Shown here piece by piece: positions 25,242-33,620 of a stretch of DNA of 64,000 nt; within the stretch, counting starts at the first letter, position 1; every line of letters begins with the position of its first letter. The notes beneath the pieces are model-generated. The model searched no databases, was not told the origin of the DNA, and worked only from the letters and a program-made list of their open reading frames with translations. The translations under genes and the position numbers were made by a program. Source of the stretch: Gallionellaceae bacterium (GTDB lineage: Bacteria > Pseudomonadota > Gammaproteobacteria > Burkholderiales > Thiobacillaceae); NCBI GenBank assembly GCA_028714875.1, contig JAQTLN010000003.1, positions 124,001-188,000 of the forward strand, written 5' to 3'.

Positions 25242-26758
25242 TGGCCCGCGTCGAACTCAGCATCGACCTCAACCGGGTGGAAGGCGACCTGGAAATCGGC
25301 GTCACGCTGGAAGACGGCGTGGTCGTGGATGCCCGCACCATCGGCACCCTCTATCGTGGTTTCGAGCAGATTCTGGTGGGCCGCGCGCCGCGCGATGCGA
25401 TGGTGATCACCCCGCGCGTCTGCGGCATCTGCGGCACCGCCCACCTCTACGCGGCGGTGCTGGCTCTGGAATATGCATGGAACCTGCCGGTGCCGGCCAA
25501 CGCCACGCGCATCCGCAACCTCTGCCTGATGGCCGAGGGCATCCAGAACGACCTGCGCCAGACCTTCCTGTTCTTCGCGCCGGATTTCTGCAACCCGCGT
25601 TATAGCGAACATCCCCTGTTCGCCGAGTTGATGGCCGCGTTCGAGCCGTTCAAGGGCAGCCTGCACCGCGAGACCTTGCGGGTGACGCGGCAGGTGGTGG
25701 AGATCGTCGCCCACTTCGGCGGGCAGTGGCCGCATTCCTCCTACATGCTGCCGGGTGGCGTGGTGACGCCGCCGGATGAGCGCCGGGTGCTGGCCTGTCG
25801 CGCGGTATTGGACGAGGTGCGCGCCTGGTATGAGCGCCGCATCATCGGCGCGCCGCTTGATGAATGGCTGGCGCTGGATAGCGCCGAGGCCTTGTTCACC
25901 TGGCTGGATGCGCCGGAACGCGCCGCAGCCGCGCTGGGCCTGATGACCCGTTTCGCCCGCTCGCTGGACATGCACCACCTCGGCGCCGGCACCCCGCACA
26001 TGATCAGTTTCGGCTCCTGGTGCGACCCGCAAAGTTCAGGCTCGCACCTGCTGCCGGCCGGCTTCTATGATGGCGACAGCGGGGAAGTCCAGCCGCTGGA
26101 TCAGGCCCTGGTCAACGAACATGTGCGCCATTCCTGGTTTCGCCCCTATGCCGGCGGTCGCCACCCCTGGCAGGGCGAGACTGTGCCCGACTTCCAGCCC
26201 GGCAGCGACCGTTACACCTGGGCCAAGGCGCCGCGCTATGGCGACCGGGTGGTGCAGACCGGCCCCTTGGCGGAATTGCTGATTGCTGGCGACCCGCTCA
26301 TTACCAGCCTGCACGCGGCCGAGGGCGGCAACGCCTGGCTGCGACAGTTCGCCCGCGTGCGCCGCGCCGGGGTGGAACTCGTGCGGGCACGGCAGATGCT
26401 CGACGAACTGGCCGCCAACCTCGATGCGCCGCACTACCTGGCGCCGCCACCAGGGAGCGAGCGCGACGGCCAGGGTTACGGCCTGGTCATGGCCGCGCGT
26501 GGCGCCCTTGGCCACTGGGTGAAGATCAAGGATGGCGTGGTGGAGAAATATCAAATCGTCACCCCCACCGCCTGGAACGCCTCGCCACGCGACAGTTCGG
26601 GTGAGATGGGGCATTGGGAACGCAGCCTGCTCGGCGTCAAGGTGAGTGACCCGGATGACCCGGTGGAAATCGGCCATTTGATCCGTTCCCACGACCCCTG
26701 CCTGGTCTGTACCGTGCACATGCTGGGCAGCGGCAAGAAGTTGCGCTTCGCGCCGTGA
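25241..26758 (+). CDS. hupL: [NiFe]-hydrogenase large (catalytic) subunit, group 2
   Basis: A 505-aa subunit that binds the NiFe(CN)2CO site. The N-terminal motif is TPRVCGICGTAHLYAAV and the C-terminal motif DPCLVCTVH, giving the four Cys ligands (C-x2-C at each end). After the final His there is a 12-residue tail (MLGSGKKLRFAP), which a maturation endopeptidase should remove; a protease gene lies next in the operon. Classical H2 sensors (HoxC/HupV) lack such a tail, so this protein is processed like a catalytic enzyme. It pairs with the upstream small subunit. Confidence 0.93.
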   Translation: MARVELSIDLNRVEGDLEIGVTLEDGVVVDARTIGTLYRGFEQILVGRAPRDAMVITPRVCGICGTAHLYAAVLALEYAWNLPVPANATRIRNLCLMAEGIQNDLRQTFLFFAPDFCNPRYSEHPLFAELMAAFEPFKGSLHRETLRVTRQVVEIVAHFGGQWPHSSYMLPGGVVTPPDERRVLACRAVLDEVRAWYERRIIGAPLDEWLALDSAEALFTWLDAPERAAAALGLMTRFARSLDMHHLGAGTPHMISFGSWCDPQSSGSHLLPAGFYDGDSGEVQPLDQALVNEHVRHSWFRPYAGGRHPWQGETVPDFQPGSDRYTWAKAPRYGDRVVQTGPLAELLIAGDPLITSLHAAEGGNAWLRQFARVRRAGVELVRARQMLDELAANLDAPHYLAPPPGSERDGQGYGLVMAARGALGHWVKIKDGVVEKYQIVTPTAWNASPRDSSGEMGHWERSLLGVKVSDPDDPVEIGHLIRSHDPCLVCTVHMLGSGKKLRFAP

Positions 26759-26810
26759 TCGTTCATCCATGAATGCCACGCTGATGCCCCCCGATCCGGT
26801 AGCGGTTTAT

Positions 26811-26877
26811 GTAGCGCCGGCATTCCTGCCGGCTCTTCCGGGCAAGCCAAGGACGCCGGCAGGGATGCCGGCGCTAC
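26811..26877. repeat. GTAGCGCCGGC-family palindrome inside the hydrogenase operon
   Basis: gtagcgccggcattcctgcc ... gccggcagggatgccggcgctac forms a 67-bp inverted repeat in the 153-bp gap between the large-subunit gene and the protease gene. It would fold into a strong hairpin in the mRNA, stabilising the hupSL part or reducing read-through into the downstream genes. Confidence 0.88.
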
Positions 26878-26911
26878 ATCCCCCGCACGCTCAGGCAAGG
26901 ACACCAGATTC

Positions 26912-27361
26912 ATGCGTCATGTGATCGGCTTCGGCAATGACCTGCACGGCGATGACGGCTTCGGTGTCGCCGTCTGCCGGCGCCTCGCCGAACTGCCATT
27001 GCCGGAGGATGTGCGGGTGTTCGCGGCGGGCACGCGCGGACTCGACGCACTGGCTCTGTTCGAGGACTGCGGTGAGGCCATCGTGGTCGACGCCGGTGAA
27101 CCAGCGGGGCAGCCTGGCCGCCTCAGCTTTCCCGCGCCGGAAACGCTCACCGAGGACTCCAGCCTGCCCGGTCACGGCGCCGGTGTCGGCTACCTGCTGC
27201 GCGCCCTGGCGGCGTTGGGACAGACCCCTCGCCTGCGCATCGTTACGGCCGAGGCGGCCGCGTTGACGCCATTCCACACGGAACTTTCACCGGAAATGCG
27301 GCGGGCGGTGGAGGAAACCGTGCTGTTGCTGCGCGACTGGCTGGGAGTGCATGGTGTCTGA
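26912..27361 (+). CDS. Hydrogenase maturation endopeptidase (HybD/HupD family)
   Basis: A 149-aa M52 protease that trims the C-terminal tail of the NiFe large subunit after nickel insertion. The nickel-sensing residues of HybD can be matched: the acidic residue in GFGNDLHGDDGFGVAV, the Asp in AIVVDAGE and the His in SLPGHGAGVGYLL. It is encoded directly after hupL, beyond a repeat, and its last 11 nt overlap the start of the PAS-GGDEF-EAL gene. The overlap ties the signalling gene to hydrogenase maturation. Confidence 0.9.
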   Translation: MRHVIGFGNDLHGDDGFGVAVCRRLAELPLPEDVRVFAAGTRGLDALALFEDCGEAIVVDAGEPAGQPGRLSFPAPETLTEDSSLPGHGAGVGYLLRALAALGQTPRLRIVTAEAAALTPFHTELSPEMRRAVEETVLLLRDWLGVHGV

Positions 27362-29996
27362 CGAACTGCAACGCCTGCGCACCGAGGTCGAGGCCCTGCG
27401 CCTGGCCAATACCGCGCTGGAAACGCAGATGCTGGCCGGCGCCGAGCAGAGCGATGCCATGCTGCGCGAAGTGGAGGTTCAACGTAACGCACTGCGGAGC
27501 GCGCACCAAGTGCAACGTACCCTGAGCGGCTTCGTGCAACGGGTCATGGACACCGCCGGCAGCCTGGTCATCGTGCTCGGGCCGGATGGCCGGGTGCGAC
27601 TGGCCAATCGCCGCTGTGAGGAAGCACTGGGCGAAGCGGCGCGTGATCTGGAAGGCCGGGTGCTGGACGAGTTGTTGCCGGTCGATGAACGGATGGTCTT
27701 GGCGAGCAGTCTGCCGCCTTTGCCCTGGGAAGTAGTCTCGCCGCTGTTCGAGACGGTGCGGCGTCAGGGCAATTATTCCGCCGAACACCGCATGGCCGGC
27801 TGCAACGGCCACTACCGGCATTACCTGTTCGACGCCGCCATGTTGCACGACCCCCAGGGCAAGGAAGAGGGCGCGGTGGTCAACGCCACCGACATCACCC
27901 TGCTGAAACGACAGGAATCCCGTCTGCGCCGCAGCGAATCCCTGCTCAAGGAGGCGCAGCGGCTTGCCCTCATGGGCAGTTGGGAACTCGACCTCGTCGG
28001 CAACAAATTGTCCTGGTCCGATGAAGTGTTTCGCATCTTCGAGATCGACCCGAAACGCTTCGGCGCCTCTTATGATGCCTTCCTGGCGGCCATCCACCCG
28101 GAGGATCGGGCGCGGGTGAACCAGGCCTATACGGAATCCCTGCGCACGCGCCAGGAATACGACCTCGTCCACCGCCTGCTGTTCGCCGAGGGCCGCGTGA
28201 AATGGGTGCACGAACGTTGCGCCACGCACTACGCCGACGACGGCAGTCCCCTGCGTTCCGTCGGCACGGTGCAGGATGTCACCGCGCAGCGCGAGGCTGA
28301 CGAAAGTCTGCGCCTGGCCGCCACCGTGTTCGACAGCAGCCTCAACGGCATTCTCATCACGTCGCCGAAGGGCAACATCCTTCGCGTCAACCAGGCTTTC
28401 AGCGAGATCACCGGCTATAGCGCCGCGGAAGCGGTGGGGCAGACCCCGCGCTTGCTCAAATCGGAACAGCATGACACGGCGTTCTACCAGGCAATGTGGG
28501 CGTCGCTTGAGCAAACGGGAAGTTGGCAAGGCGAAATCTGGGACCGTCACCGTGACGGCCATGTGATTCCGATGTGGCAAAGCATCACAGCGGTGCGCGA
28601 CGCGCAGGGCGAGGTCAGCCACTACATCGGCATCTTTTTCGACATCACCGAGCAGAAACGGGCCGCCGCGCACATCGACCGACTCGCGCATTACGACGCC
28701 CTCACCGATTTGCCCAACCGCCTGTTGTTCACTGAGCGCTGCACCCATGCCCTGGAGCACGCGCGCCGCAAGAGCAGCCAGGTGGCCCTGATGTTCCTCG
28801 ACCTGGATCATTTCAAACACGTCAACGACAGCCTCGGCCATCCGGTGGGTGACGCCCTGTTGCAGGCCGTGGCACAGCGCCTGAAACAGCAGTTGCGCGA
28901 GGAAGACACCGTGGCGCGCCTGGGGGGGGACGAATTCGTCGTCATCCTGGAACAAGTGGCCTCATCGGCCGATGCCGAATGGGTGGCGCGCAAACTGCTG
29001 GAGTCGTTCGCCGAGCCCTTCCCGGTGCGCGGCCACGACCTCTCGCTGGGGCTTTCCATCGGCATCAGCATCTACCCGGAGGACGGCGAGGACGTCACCA
29101 ACCTGGTCAAGAACGCGGACATTGCCCTGTATCGGGCCAAGGAACATGGGCGCGGCAATTTCCAGTTCTTCGAGGCCCACCTCACCCAGGTCGCCGCCGA
29201 ACGCCTGTATATCGAAGGCGAGTTGCGCCAGGCCATCCGGCGCGAGGAATTGACCGCTTTCTATCAACCGCAGCACACCCTGTCCGATGGTCGCCTGGTC
29301 GGCGCGGAAGCCCTGTTGCGCTGGAACCACCCCGAACTTGGCCAGGTGCCGCCGGATCGCTTCATTCCCATCGCCGAGGATTCCGGCCTCATCGTCTCCA
29401 TCGGCGAATGGATACTCGCCACCGCCTGCCGCCAGGCCAAGGCCTGGATAGACAGCGGGCACCCGCTGGAACGCATGGCGGTCAACCTCTCAGGGGTACA
29501 GATCCAGCGCGGCGACATCGTCGCCACCGTCAGCCGCGTGCTCACCGAAACCGGCCTGCCGCCCGAAACGCTGGAACTGGAAATCACCGAGACCTACATC
29601 ATGCGTCAGGCGGAACGCGACACCCGCGTCCTGGAAGACCTACGCGACCTCGGCGTGAAACTCGCCATCGATGACTTCGGCACCGGCCAGTCCTCGCTCG
29701 GCTACCTCAAGCGCCTGCCGGTGGACAAACTCAAGATCGACCGCTCCTTCGTCATGGACATCCCCCAGGACGCCGACGACGCCGCCATCACCCGCGCCAT
29801 CGTCGCCCTCGGCCACAGCCTGCGCCTCAAGGTGCTGGCGGAAGGCGTGGAAACCCCGGAACAGGAAGCCTTCCTCAAGGAGCTCGGCTGCGACGGCGTG
29901 CAGGGGTTCTACTACAGCAAACCAGTGGATGCCGCGGCATTCGAGGCGTATCGGGACAGCGCACTATCACACCCTGACGGCCAGGCCAGGCAATGA
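27351..29996 (+). CDS. PAS-PAS-PAS-GGDEF-EAL protein linked to the hydrogenase
   Basis: An 881-aa soluble protein: N-terminal coiled coil (about 1-50, LQRLRTEVEALRLANTALE), three PAS domains (about 55-175, 195-315, 320-435; the third has ILRVNQAFSEITGYSAAEAVG), GGDEF (about 445-610, RLGGDEFVV, I-site REED) and EAL (about 620-875, AEALLRW, LEITETYIM, DDFGTGQSSL, EGVETPEQEAFL). Both active sites look intact. With no TM segment it can meet the cytoplasmic hydrogenase directly. The ATG at 27351 has a GGGAG ribosome-binding site within the protease gene. It should convert an H2/redox signal into c-di-GMP change; that link is inferred from the operon. Confidence 0.92.
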   Translation: MVSDELQRLRTEVEALRLANTALETQMLAGAEQSDAMLREVEVQRNALRSAHQVQRTLSGFVQRVMDTAGSLVIVLGPDGRVRLANRRCEEALGEAARDLEGRVLDELLPVDERMVLASSLPPLPWEVVSPLFETVRRQGNYSAEHRMAGCNGHYRHYLFDAAMLHDPQGKEEGAVVNATDITLLKRQESRLRRSESLLKEAQRLALMGSWELDLVGNKLSWSDEVFRIFEIDPKRFGASYDAFLAAIHPEDRARVNQAYTESLRTRQEYDLVHRLLFAEGRVKWVHERCATHYADDGSPLRSVGTVQDVTAQREADESLRLAATVFDSSLNGILITSPKGNILRVNQAFSEITGYSAAEAVGQTPRLLKSEQHDTAFYQAMWASLEQTGSWQGEIWDRHRDGHVIPMWQSITAVRDAQGEVSHYIGIFFDITEQKRAAAHIDRLAHYDALTDLPNRLLFTERCTHALEHARRKSSQVALMFLDLDHFKHVNDSLGHPVGDALLQAVAQRLKQQLREEDTVARLGGDEFVVILEQVASSADAEWVARKLLESFAEPFPVRGHDLSLGLSIGISIYPEDGEDVTNLVKNADIALYRAKEHGRGNFQFFEAHLTQVAAERLYIEGELRQAIRREELTAFYQPQHTLSDGRLVGAEALLRWNHPELGQVPPDRFIPIAEDSGLIVSIGEWILATACRQAKAWIDSGHPLERMAVNLSGVQIQRGDIVATVSRVLTETGLPPETLELEITETYIMRQAERDTRVLEDLRDLGVKLAIDDFGTGQSSLGYLKRLPVDKLKIDRSFVMDIPQDADDAAITRAIVALGHSLRLKVLAEGVETPEQEAFLKELGCDGVQGFYYSKPVDAAAFEAYRDSALSHPDGQARQ

Positions 29997-30050
29997 AAGG
30001 GCTCATTTCGCGTTAGCTGGGGATACGCGCGAAAGCCGGTGGCTAGGTGA

Positions 30051-30096
30051 CCTCCCCCTTTTTTAAAGGGGGAATGAGGGGGATTTAGCGACGTTT
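30051..30096. repeat. Half copy of the CCCCCTTT/AAAGGGGG dispersed repeat
   Basis: cctccccctttt/aaagggggaatg followed by GGGGGATTTAGCGACGTT. The same arm and GATTTAG.GACGTT tail appear in the copies at 34539-34640 and 36072-36172. The rest of 29997-30225 holds no gene, apart from the terminator at 30161-30187. Confidence 0.8.
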
Positions 30097-30160
30097 GCTT
30101 GAGCAGCCACCTCAGTAATCCTCCCTGCCCCAACCGCATCCCCGGCCAACGCGAAAAAAC

Positions 30161-30187
30161 CAATGAAAACGGGCCCGTTTCGGGCCC
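30161..30187 (-). terminator. Hairpin terminator of the 75-aa protein gene
   Basis: On the minus strand GGGCCCG-AAA-CGGGCCC is followed by GTTTTCATTGGTTTTTTC. The hairpin lies about 40 nt after the stop at 30226. Confidence 0.75.
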
Positions 30188-30225
30188 ATTGGCGATCTGG
30201 CGGAGAGTTCGCGAACCTGTTGCCG

Positions 30226-30453
30226 CTACACCAATTGCGCGTGCATGCCACGATCCTGGAACTGGTGCATGAAGGTCGATGACCGGGCGACGGCCGAGTC
30301 ATAGGCCACCAGCAACAGGTGCGGGTGGCGGGGGTTGTGCCCCACCGATATGACACCCCGGTCTCCGCGCATCGCATCTTCCAGCGTGTGCAATGCTTGT
30401 TCATTCAGGGTTTCGTTCACATGGACCATGACATCGGTGATTTCAGCGTTCAT
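30226..30453 (-). CDS. Small conserved protein, ferredoxin-like (HMA-like) fold
   Basis: A 75-aa protein from the ATG at 30453, with a strong AAGGAGACTGTC ribosome-binding site. The pattern is beta-alpha-beta-beta-alpha-beta, as in heavy-metal-associated domains: VMVHVNETLNEQALHTLEDAM, GVISVG, HLLLVAYDS, STFMHQFQDRG. The CxxC metal motif is absent, so metal binding is unlikely. It is monocistronic, with its own terminator. Function unknown. Confidence 0.7.
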   Translation of the reverse strand: MNAEITDVMVHVNETLNEQALHTLEDAMRGDRGVISVGHNPRHPHLLLVAYDSAVARSSTFMHQFQDRGMHAQLV

Positions 30454-30604
30454 GACAGTCTCCTTGTTTTCTGAATGGTCACCGGGGGTTAGCCGGGCCT
30501 GGAGGTCCAACTATAGAGGCCCAAGATCATTTGTCGACTAATCCACTCGGGTAAATGAGATAGGCTGTTTGCCTGCTGGGTAGTGGCCCGCCACAATCAC
30601 ACAC

Positions 30605-31081
30605 ATGTCTTCCACGCCCCCCTTCGCCGCCATCCTGCACGCGCCTTTCGGCGCGCTCGGCGTGCGGGTATCAGCCGATCATCTTGTCGACCTGACGTTT
30701 CTGGCGCCTGGAACGGCACTGTTGGCGCCGACCTCCCCCTTGCTCGAACGCGTGGCGGAACAACTCGCCGCCTACTACGCCGATGCCCGCCATCGCTTCG
30801 ATCTCCCCCTCGAAGCGCGCGGCAGCGACTTCCGCCGCCGCGTCTGGCAAGCCCTGCTAGACATCCCCGTCGGCCACACCAGCACCTACGGTGAACTTGC
30901 CCGCCGCCTCGGCTCCAGCGCCCGCGCCGTCGGCCAGGCGCTGGGCGACAACCCGTTGCCCATCGTCATCCCCTGCCACCGCGTATTGGCGGCACACGGC
31001 CTGGGCGGCTTCAATCATGCCGGCGATGGTTATTCGCTCGACGTGAAACGCTGGTTGCTCAGGCACGAAGGCGTTTTGTGA
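30605..31081 (+). CDS. ogt: Methylated-DNA--protein-cysteine methyltransferase
   Basis: A 158-aa suicide repair protein for O6-methylguanine. The active-site motif is IVIPCHRVLA with the acceptor Cys. The recognition helix region FRRRVWQALLDIPVGHTSTYGELARRLG and the Asn hinge (GDNPLPIVIPCH) are complete. There is no Ada-type regulatory domain. It overlaps xerD by 4 bp (GTGA), so the two are co-translated. Confidence 0.95.
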   Translation: MSSTPPFAAILHAPFGALGVRVSADHLVDLTFLAPGTALLAPTSPLLERVAEQLAAYYADARHRFDLPLEARGSDFRRRVWQALLDIPVGHTSTYGELARRLGSSARAVGQALGDNPLPIVIPCHRVLAAHGLGGFNHAGDGYSLDVKRWLLRHEGVL

Positions 31082-31992
31082 AGCGTGTGGTGAAGCCGTC
31101 GCCCTTCGACGCCGAACTCGACCGTTTCTGCGACGCTCTCTGGCTGGAAGACGGCCTCGCCCCCCTCTCGCTGGAAAGCTACCGGCGCGACCTCACGCAG
31201 TTGTTCACCTGGCTGGCGGCACAAGGTATCGCCCCGGAGCAGGCCGGCGCCCAGCATATTCAGGCCTTCCTCGCCCACCGCAGCCTCGACCAGAAAGTCG
31301 TCGCCCGCAGCCTCGCCCGCCAACTCACCACCATCAAGCGCTACCACCGCTGGCTGCTGCGTGAAGGGCGTCGCGGCGACGACCCCACCCTCACCGTCGA
31401 CCCGCCGCGCCTGCCCAAGCCCCTGCCGAAAAGCCTCAGCGAGTCCGACGTCGAAGCGCTGCTCACCGCCCCCGACGTGGACACCCCGCTCGGCCTGCGC
31501 GACCGCGCCATGCTGGAAACCCTCTACGCCGCCGGCCTGCGCGTCTCCGAACTGGTCAACCTGCCCAGCGCCGCCGTCAGCCTCAGCGACGGCGTCGCCC
31601 GCATCTTCGGCAAGGGCGGCAAGGAACGCTTGGTCCCGCTCGGGGAAGAAGCGCAGGACTGGATCAAACGCTACGCACTCGACGCACGCCCCCTCATTCT
31701 CAAAGGCCAGCGCAGCGAAGCCCTGTTCGTCACCGAACGCGGCGGCGCCATGACCCGGCAGATGTTCTGGTACCTCATCAAACGCCACGCCAGCCACGCC
31801 GGCATCACGAAAGCCCTCTCGCCCCACACGCTGCGCCACGCCTTCGCCACCCACCTTCTCAACCACGGCGCCGACTTGCGCACCGTGCAGGAACTCCTCG
31901 GCCACGCTGACATCAGCACCACCCAGATCTACACCTACGTCGCCCGCGAACGCCTGAAAACCCTGCACGCGAAACACCACCCGAGAGGGTAG
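31078..31992 (+). CDS. xerD: Tyrosine recombinase XerD
   Basis: A 304-aa site-specific recombinase resolving chromosome dimers at dif. The N-terminal SAM-like domain spans about 15-105 (LEDGLAPLSLESYRRDLTQLF). The catalytic residues are seen in order: Arg in AAGLRVSELVN, Lys in GKGGKERLVPL, HxxR in LSPHTLRHAFATHLLNHGADL, His in LLGHADISTTQIY and Tyr in YTYV. The GTG start lies inside the ogt stop. Length and the KSLSESDVEALL linker fit XerD rather than XerC or an integron integrase. Confidence 0.93.
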   Translation: MKRVVKPSPFDAELDRFCDALWLEDGLAPLSLESYRRDLTQLFTWLAAQGIAPEQAGAQHIQAFLAHRSLDQKVVARSLARQLTTIKRYHRWLLREGRRGDDPTLTVDPPRLPKPLPKSLSESDVEALLTAPDVDTPLGLRDRAMLETLYAAGLRVSELVNLPSAAVSLSDGVARIFGKGGKERLVPLGEEAQDWIKRYALDARPLILKGQRSEALFVTERGGAMTRQMFWYLIKRHASHAGITKALSPHTLRHAFATHLLNHGADLRTVQELLGHADISTTQIYTYVARERLKTLHAKHHPRG

Positions 31993-32083
31993 GGCAGCCA
32001 CTCGATCGTGCCGCGATTATTACCCTTGTGCGGGCCGGGACGTCCGCGCTCCGCGCAAGGCTTAGGCCCGCTAGCGATACGCC

Positions 32084-32353
32084 CTAAACGCCGTAGCTGA
32101 TTTCTTCCGCCAGGCAGCCGATGGGTTCGGCCAGGGTGCCGTCGGGGCCGGTTTCAAAGCGGACCAGGTAGATGTCCTGTTTCGGATCGGCTTCGGCGTG
32201 GCCGACATTGACGACTACACCGCGGGTGCCGGCGCTGGCGAGCAGTTCGTTCGCGGCGACTCCGGGAATGCCGCTTTCGCCGGTTTCCTCCAGCGGGTCG
32301 TTGTGAATGTCGATGCTGGCGATGACCATATCGCCCAGGTTGAATTGCTCCAT
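32084..32353 (-). CDS. NifZ-like protein
   Basis: An 89-aa protein resembling the NifZ domain: LGDMVIASIDIHNDPLEETG, LLASAGTRGVVVNVGHAE and the strand DIYLVRFETG. NifZ proteins help P-cluster maturation of the MoFe protein. It is the last gene of the nif accessory operon, 1 nt after the GNAT gene. The match is by pattern only, so a different NifZ/HesB-neighbour family is possible. Confidence 0.65.
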   Translation of the reverse strand: MEQFNLGDMVIASIDIHNDPLEETGESGIPGVAANELLASAGTRGVVVNVGHAEADPKQDIYLVRFETGPDGTLAEPIGCLAEEISYGV

Positions 32354-32354
32354 T

Positions 32355-32816
32355 TCATTCTCCAGGTTGCAGGCGTAAACAAATCATCCGGGTGGTTTGC
32401 CAGCCCAGGTGTTGATAAAAATCCAGGGCGGCTTCGTTCTCGCGATCCGCGAGTAATTGCAGGCGACTGAGGCCGCGCCGCGTTGCCCAGGCAACCACGG
32501 CATCGAGCAGCAGGCGGCCGATGCCGCGGCCGCGCAGGTCGGAACTGACCACCATGTCTTCGACCCAGGCTACCGGGCCGCCTTCGGCGGTGGAAATCAC
32601 GACCTGCGCGGTGCACATGCCGATCACGCGCCCGCTCTGTTCCGCTACCCATAGCGCCGCCGAGGCATCGCGCGCCAGCAGCAGGCTGAGGCCGCGTCGG
32701 ACTTTGGCGGGGACGAAGGGGAAGTCCGGTTCGACGGCGAACAGCCGGCCGATGAGTTGGGTCATGGCATCGAGATCGGCCTCGGTCGCGGCGCGGATGC
32801 GCGGCTTGCCAGACAT
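32355..32816 (-). CDS. GNAT family N-acetyltransferase
   Basis: A 153-aa GNAT started at the ATG at 32816, preceded by GGAGGCGGCG. It shows RIRAATEADLDAMTQLI (N-terminal strand), VAWVEDMVVSSDLRGRGIGRLLLDAVVAWA (acetyl-CoA pyrophosphate loop R-G-x-G-I-G) and ALDFYQHLGWQ. Its location inside the nif accessory operon, between unknown nif-linked genes and a NifZ-like gene, is notable. The substrate is unknown. Confidence 0.88.
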   Translation of the reverse strand: MSGKPRIRAATEADLDAMTQLIGRLFAVEPDFPFVPAKVRRGLSLLLARDASAALWVAEQSGRVIGMCTAQVVISTAEGGPVAWVEDMVVSSDLRGRGIGRLLLDAVVAWATRRGLSRLQLLADRENEAALDFYQHLGWQTTRMICLRLQPGE

Positions 32817-32835
32817 CGCCGCCTCCGCCATGGAC

Positions 32836-33264
32836 TTATCCCATCAGTACGGTGTAGGCCAGGCGCAGCAAGTCCAGTTCGGCCGGCGCGCAGCCACGCG
32901 CTTCGGTGATGGCGATGAACTTGCCGCCCAGGCTCGCGGCGGCCTCGAAGGGCGGGTCGATGCTGGTGAAGGTGGCCAGGCGTACCTGGATCGGGCCTTC
33001 CGGTGTATCGACGCTGGCGCTGAATTCCGCTTCCAGCGCGAGGCCGCCGGCATCCAGGCCGAGTTGCGACTCGGCGGCGCGTAGATAGAGGGCGGGATGT
33101 GCCTCGACCCGGCTGGAAGAAACCTTTTCCAGGACCGATGCCAGGGCCGGCAGTGCCTGGAACGCGGTGAGGCCATGCGGAAAGCGCAGGAATCGCACGC
33201 GCGCGCTGGTCTTCTGTTTGTGCGCCAGTATCAAGCGCATGTTGGCGGGGAAGGGGGTGTTCAT
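32836..33264 (-). CDS. Hypothetical protein of the nif accessory operon
   Basis: A 142-aa protein from the ATG at 33264, which overlaps the upstream stop (ATGA). It has no membrane segment and no cysteine motif; strands such as RLILAHKQKTSARVRFLRF and IQVRLATFTSIDPPFEAAA dominate. It ends GCAPAELDLLRLAYTVLMG. The family is not recognised with certainty. Strict coupling to nif genes suggests a role in nitrogenase assembly or protection. Confidence 0.65.
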   Translation of the reverse strand: MNTPFPANMRLILAHKQKTSARVRFLRFPHGLTAFQALPALASVLEKVSSSRVEAHPALYLRAAESQLGLDAGGLALEAEFSASVDTPEGPIQVRLATFTSIDPPFEAAASLGGKFIAITEARGCAPAELDLLRLAYTVLMG

Positions 33265-33620
33265 ACCGCCGCCAGCAATCTCGGTTCCGCCTTCACCACG
33301 CCGTCGCGGCCCCATACCGTGATGGCTTCGATGAACCAGCGCGGTTTGCGCGGGTGCAAGACCAGGAGGTCGAACTCGGCGTAGTAGCTGCCGTCGCTGT
33401 TGATGATCAGGCTGCCACGCTTCTGCGCGCGCGCGTCGCGCCAGACACCTTCATAGCCGGGCAGGCCGTTGGATGGGTCGGTCACGCGGGTGAATACGGC
33501 TTCTGCGAGATGGATCGCCGGCGCCTCATTTGGGGCATAGCGCCGGGCTTCCTCGCCGAGTACCTGACACAGCTTGACACCGAGTTCGACCAGTTCGTCC
33601 GGCAGGGCGGTATTGGCCAT
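33261..33620 (-). CDS. Hypothetical protein of the nif accessory operon
   Basis: A 119-aa protein. The N-terminus is helical (PDELVELGVKLCQVLGEEARRY), followed by a beta-rich part (KRGSLIINSDGSYYAEFDLLVLHP) and an end with WFIEAITVWGRDGVVKAEPRL. It starts within the stop of the 2Fe-2S ferredoxin gene (TAATG) and overlaps the next gene by 4 bp. I do not recognise the family. Its context is purely nif accessory. Confidence 0.65.
   Translation of the reverse strand: MANTALPDELVELGVKLCQVLGEEARRYAPNEAPAIHLAEAVFTRVTDPSNGLPGYEGVWRDARAQKRGSLIINSDGSYYAEFDLLVLHPRKPRWFIEAITVWGRDGVVKAEPRLLAAV

Noticed and set aside
24300-26758. Actinobacterial-type (group 1h) high-affinity hydrogenase
   Set aside because: The Asp in the proximal motif would fit, but the rest of the small subunit (ELLWHPSL, SSKTRAGVPCFGC) follows the cyanobacterial group 2 pattern, and no group 1h accessory genes are present.
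27243-28955. 570-aa open frame on the minus strand
   Set aside because: Antisense shadow of the PAS-GGDEF-EAL gene, which has full motifs.
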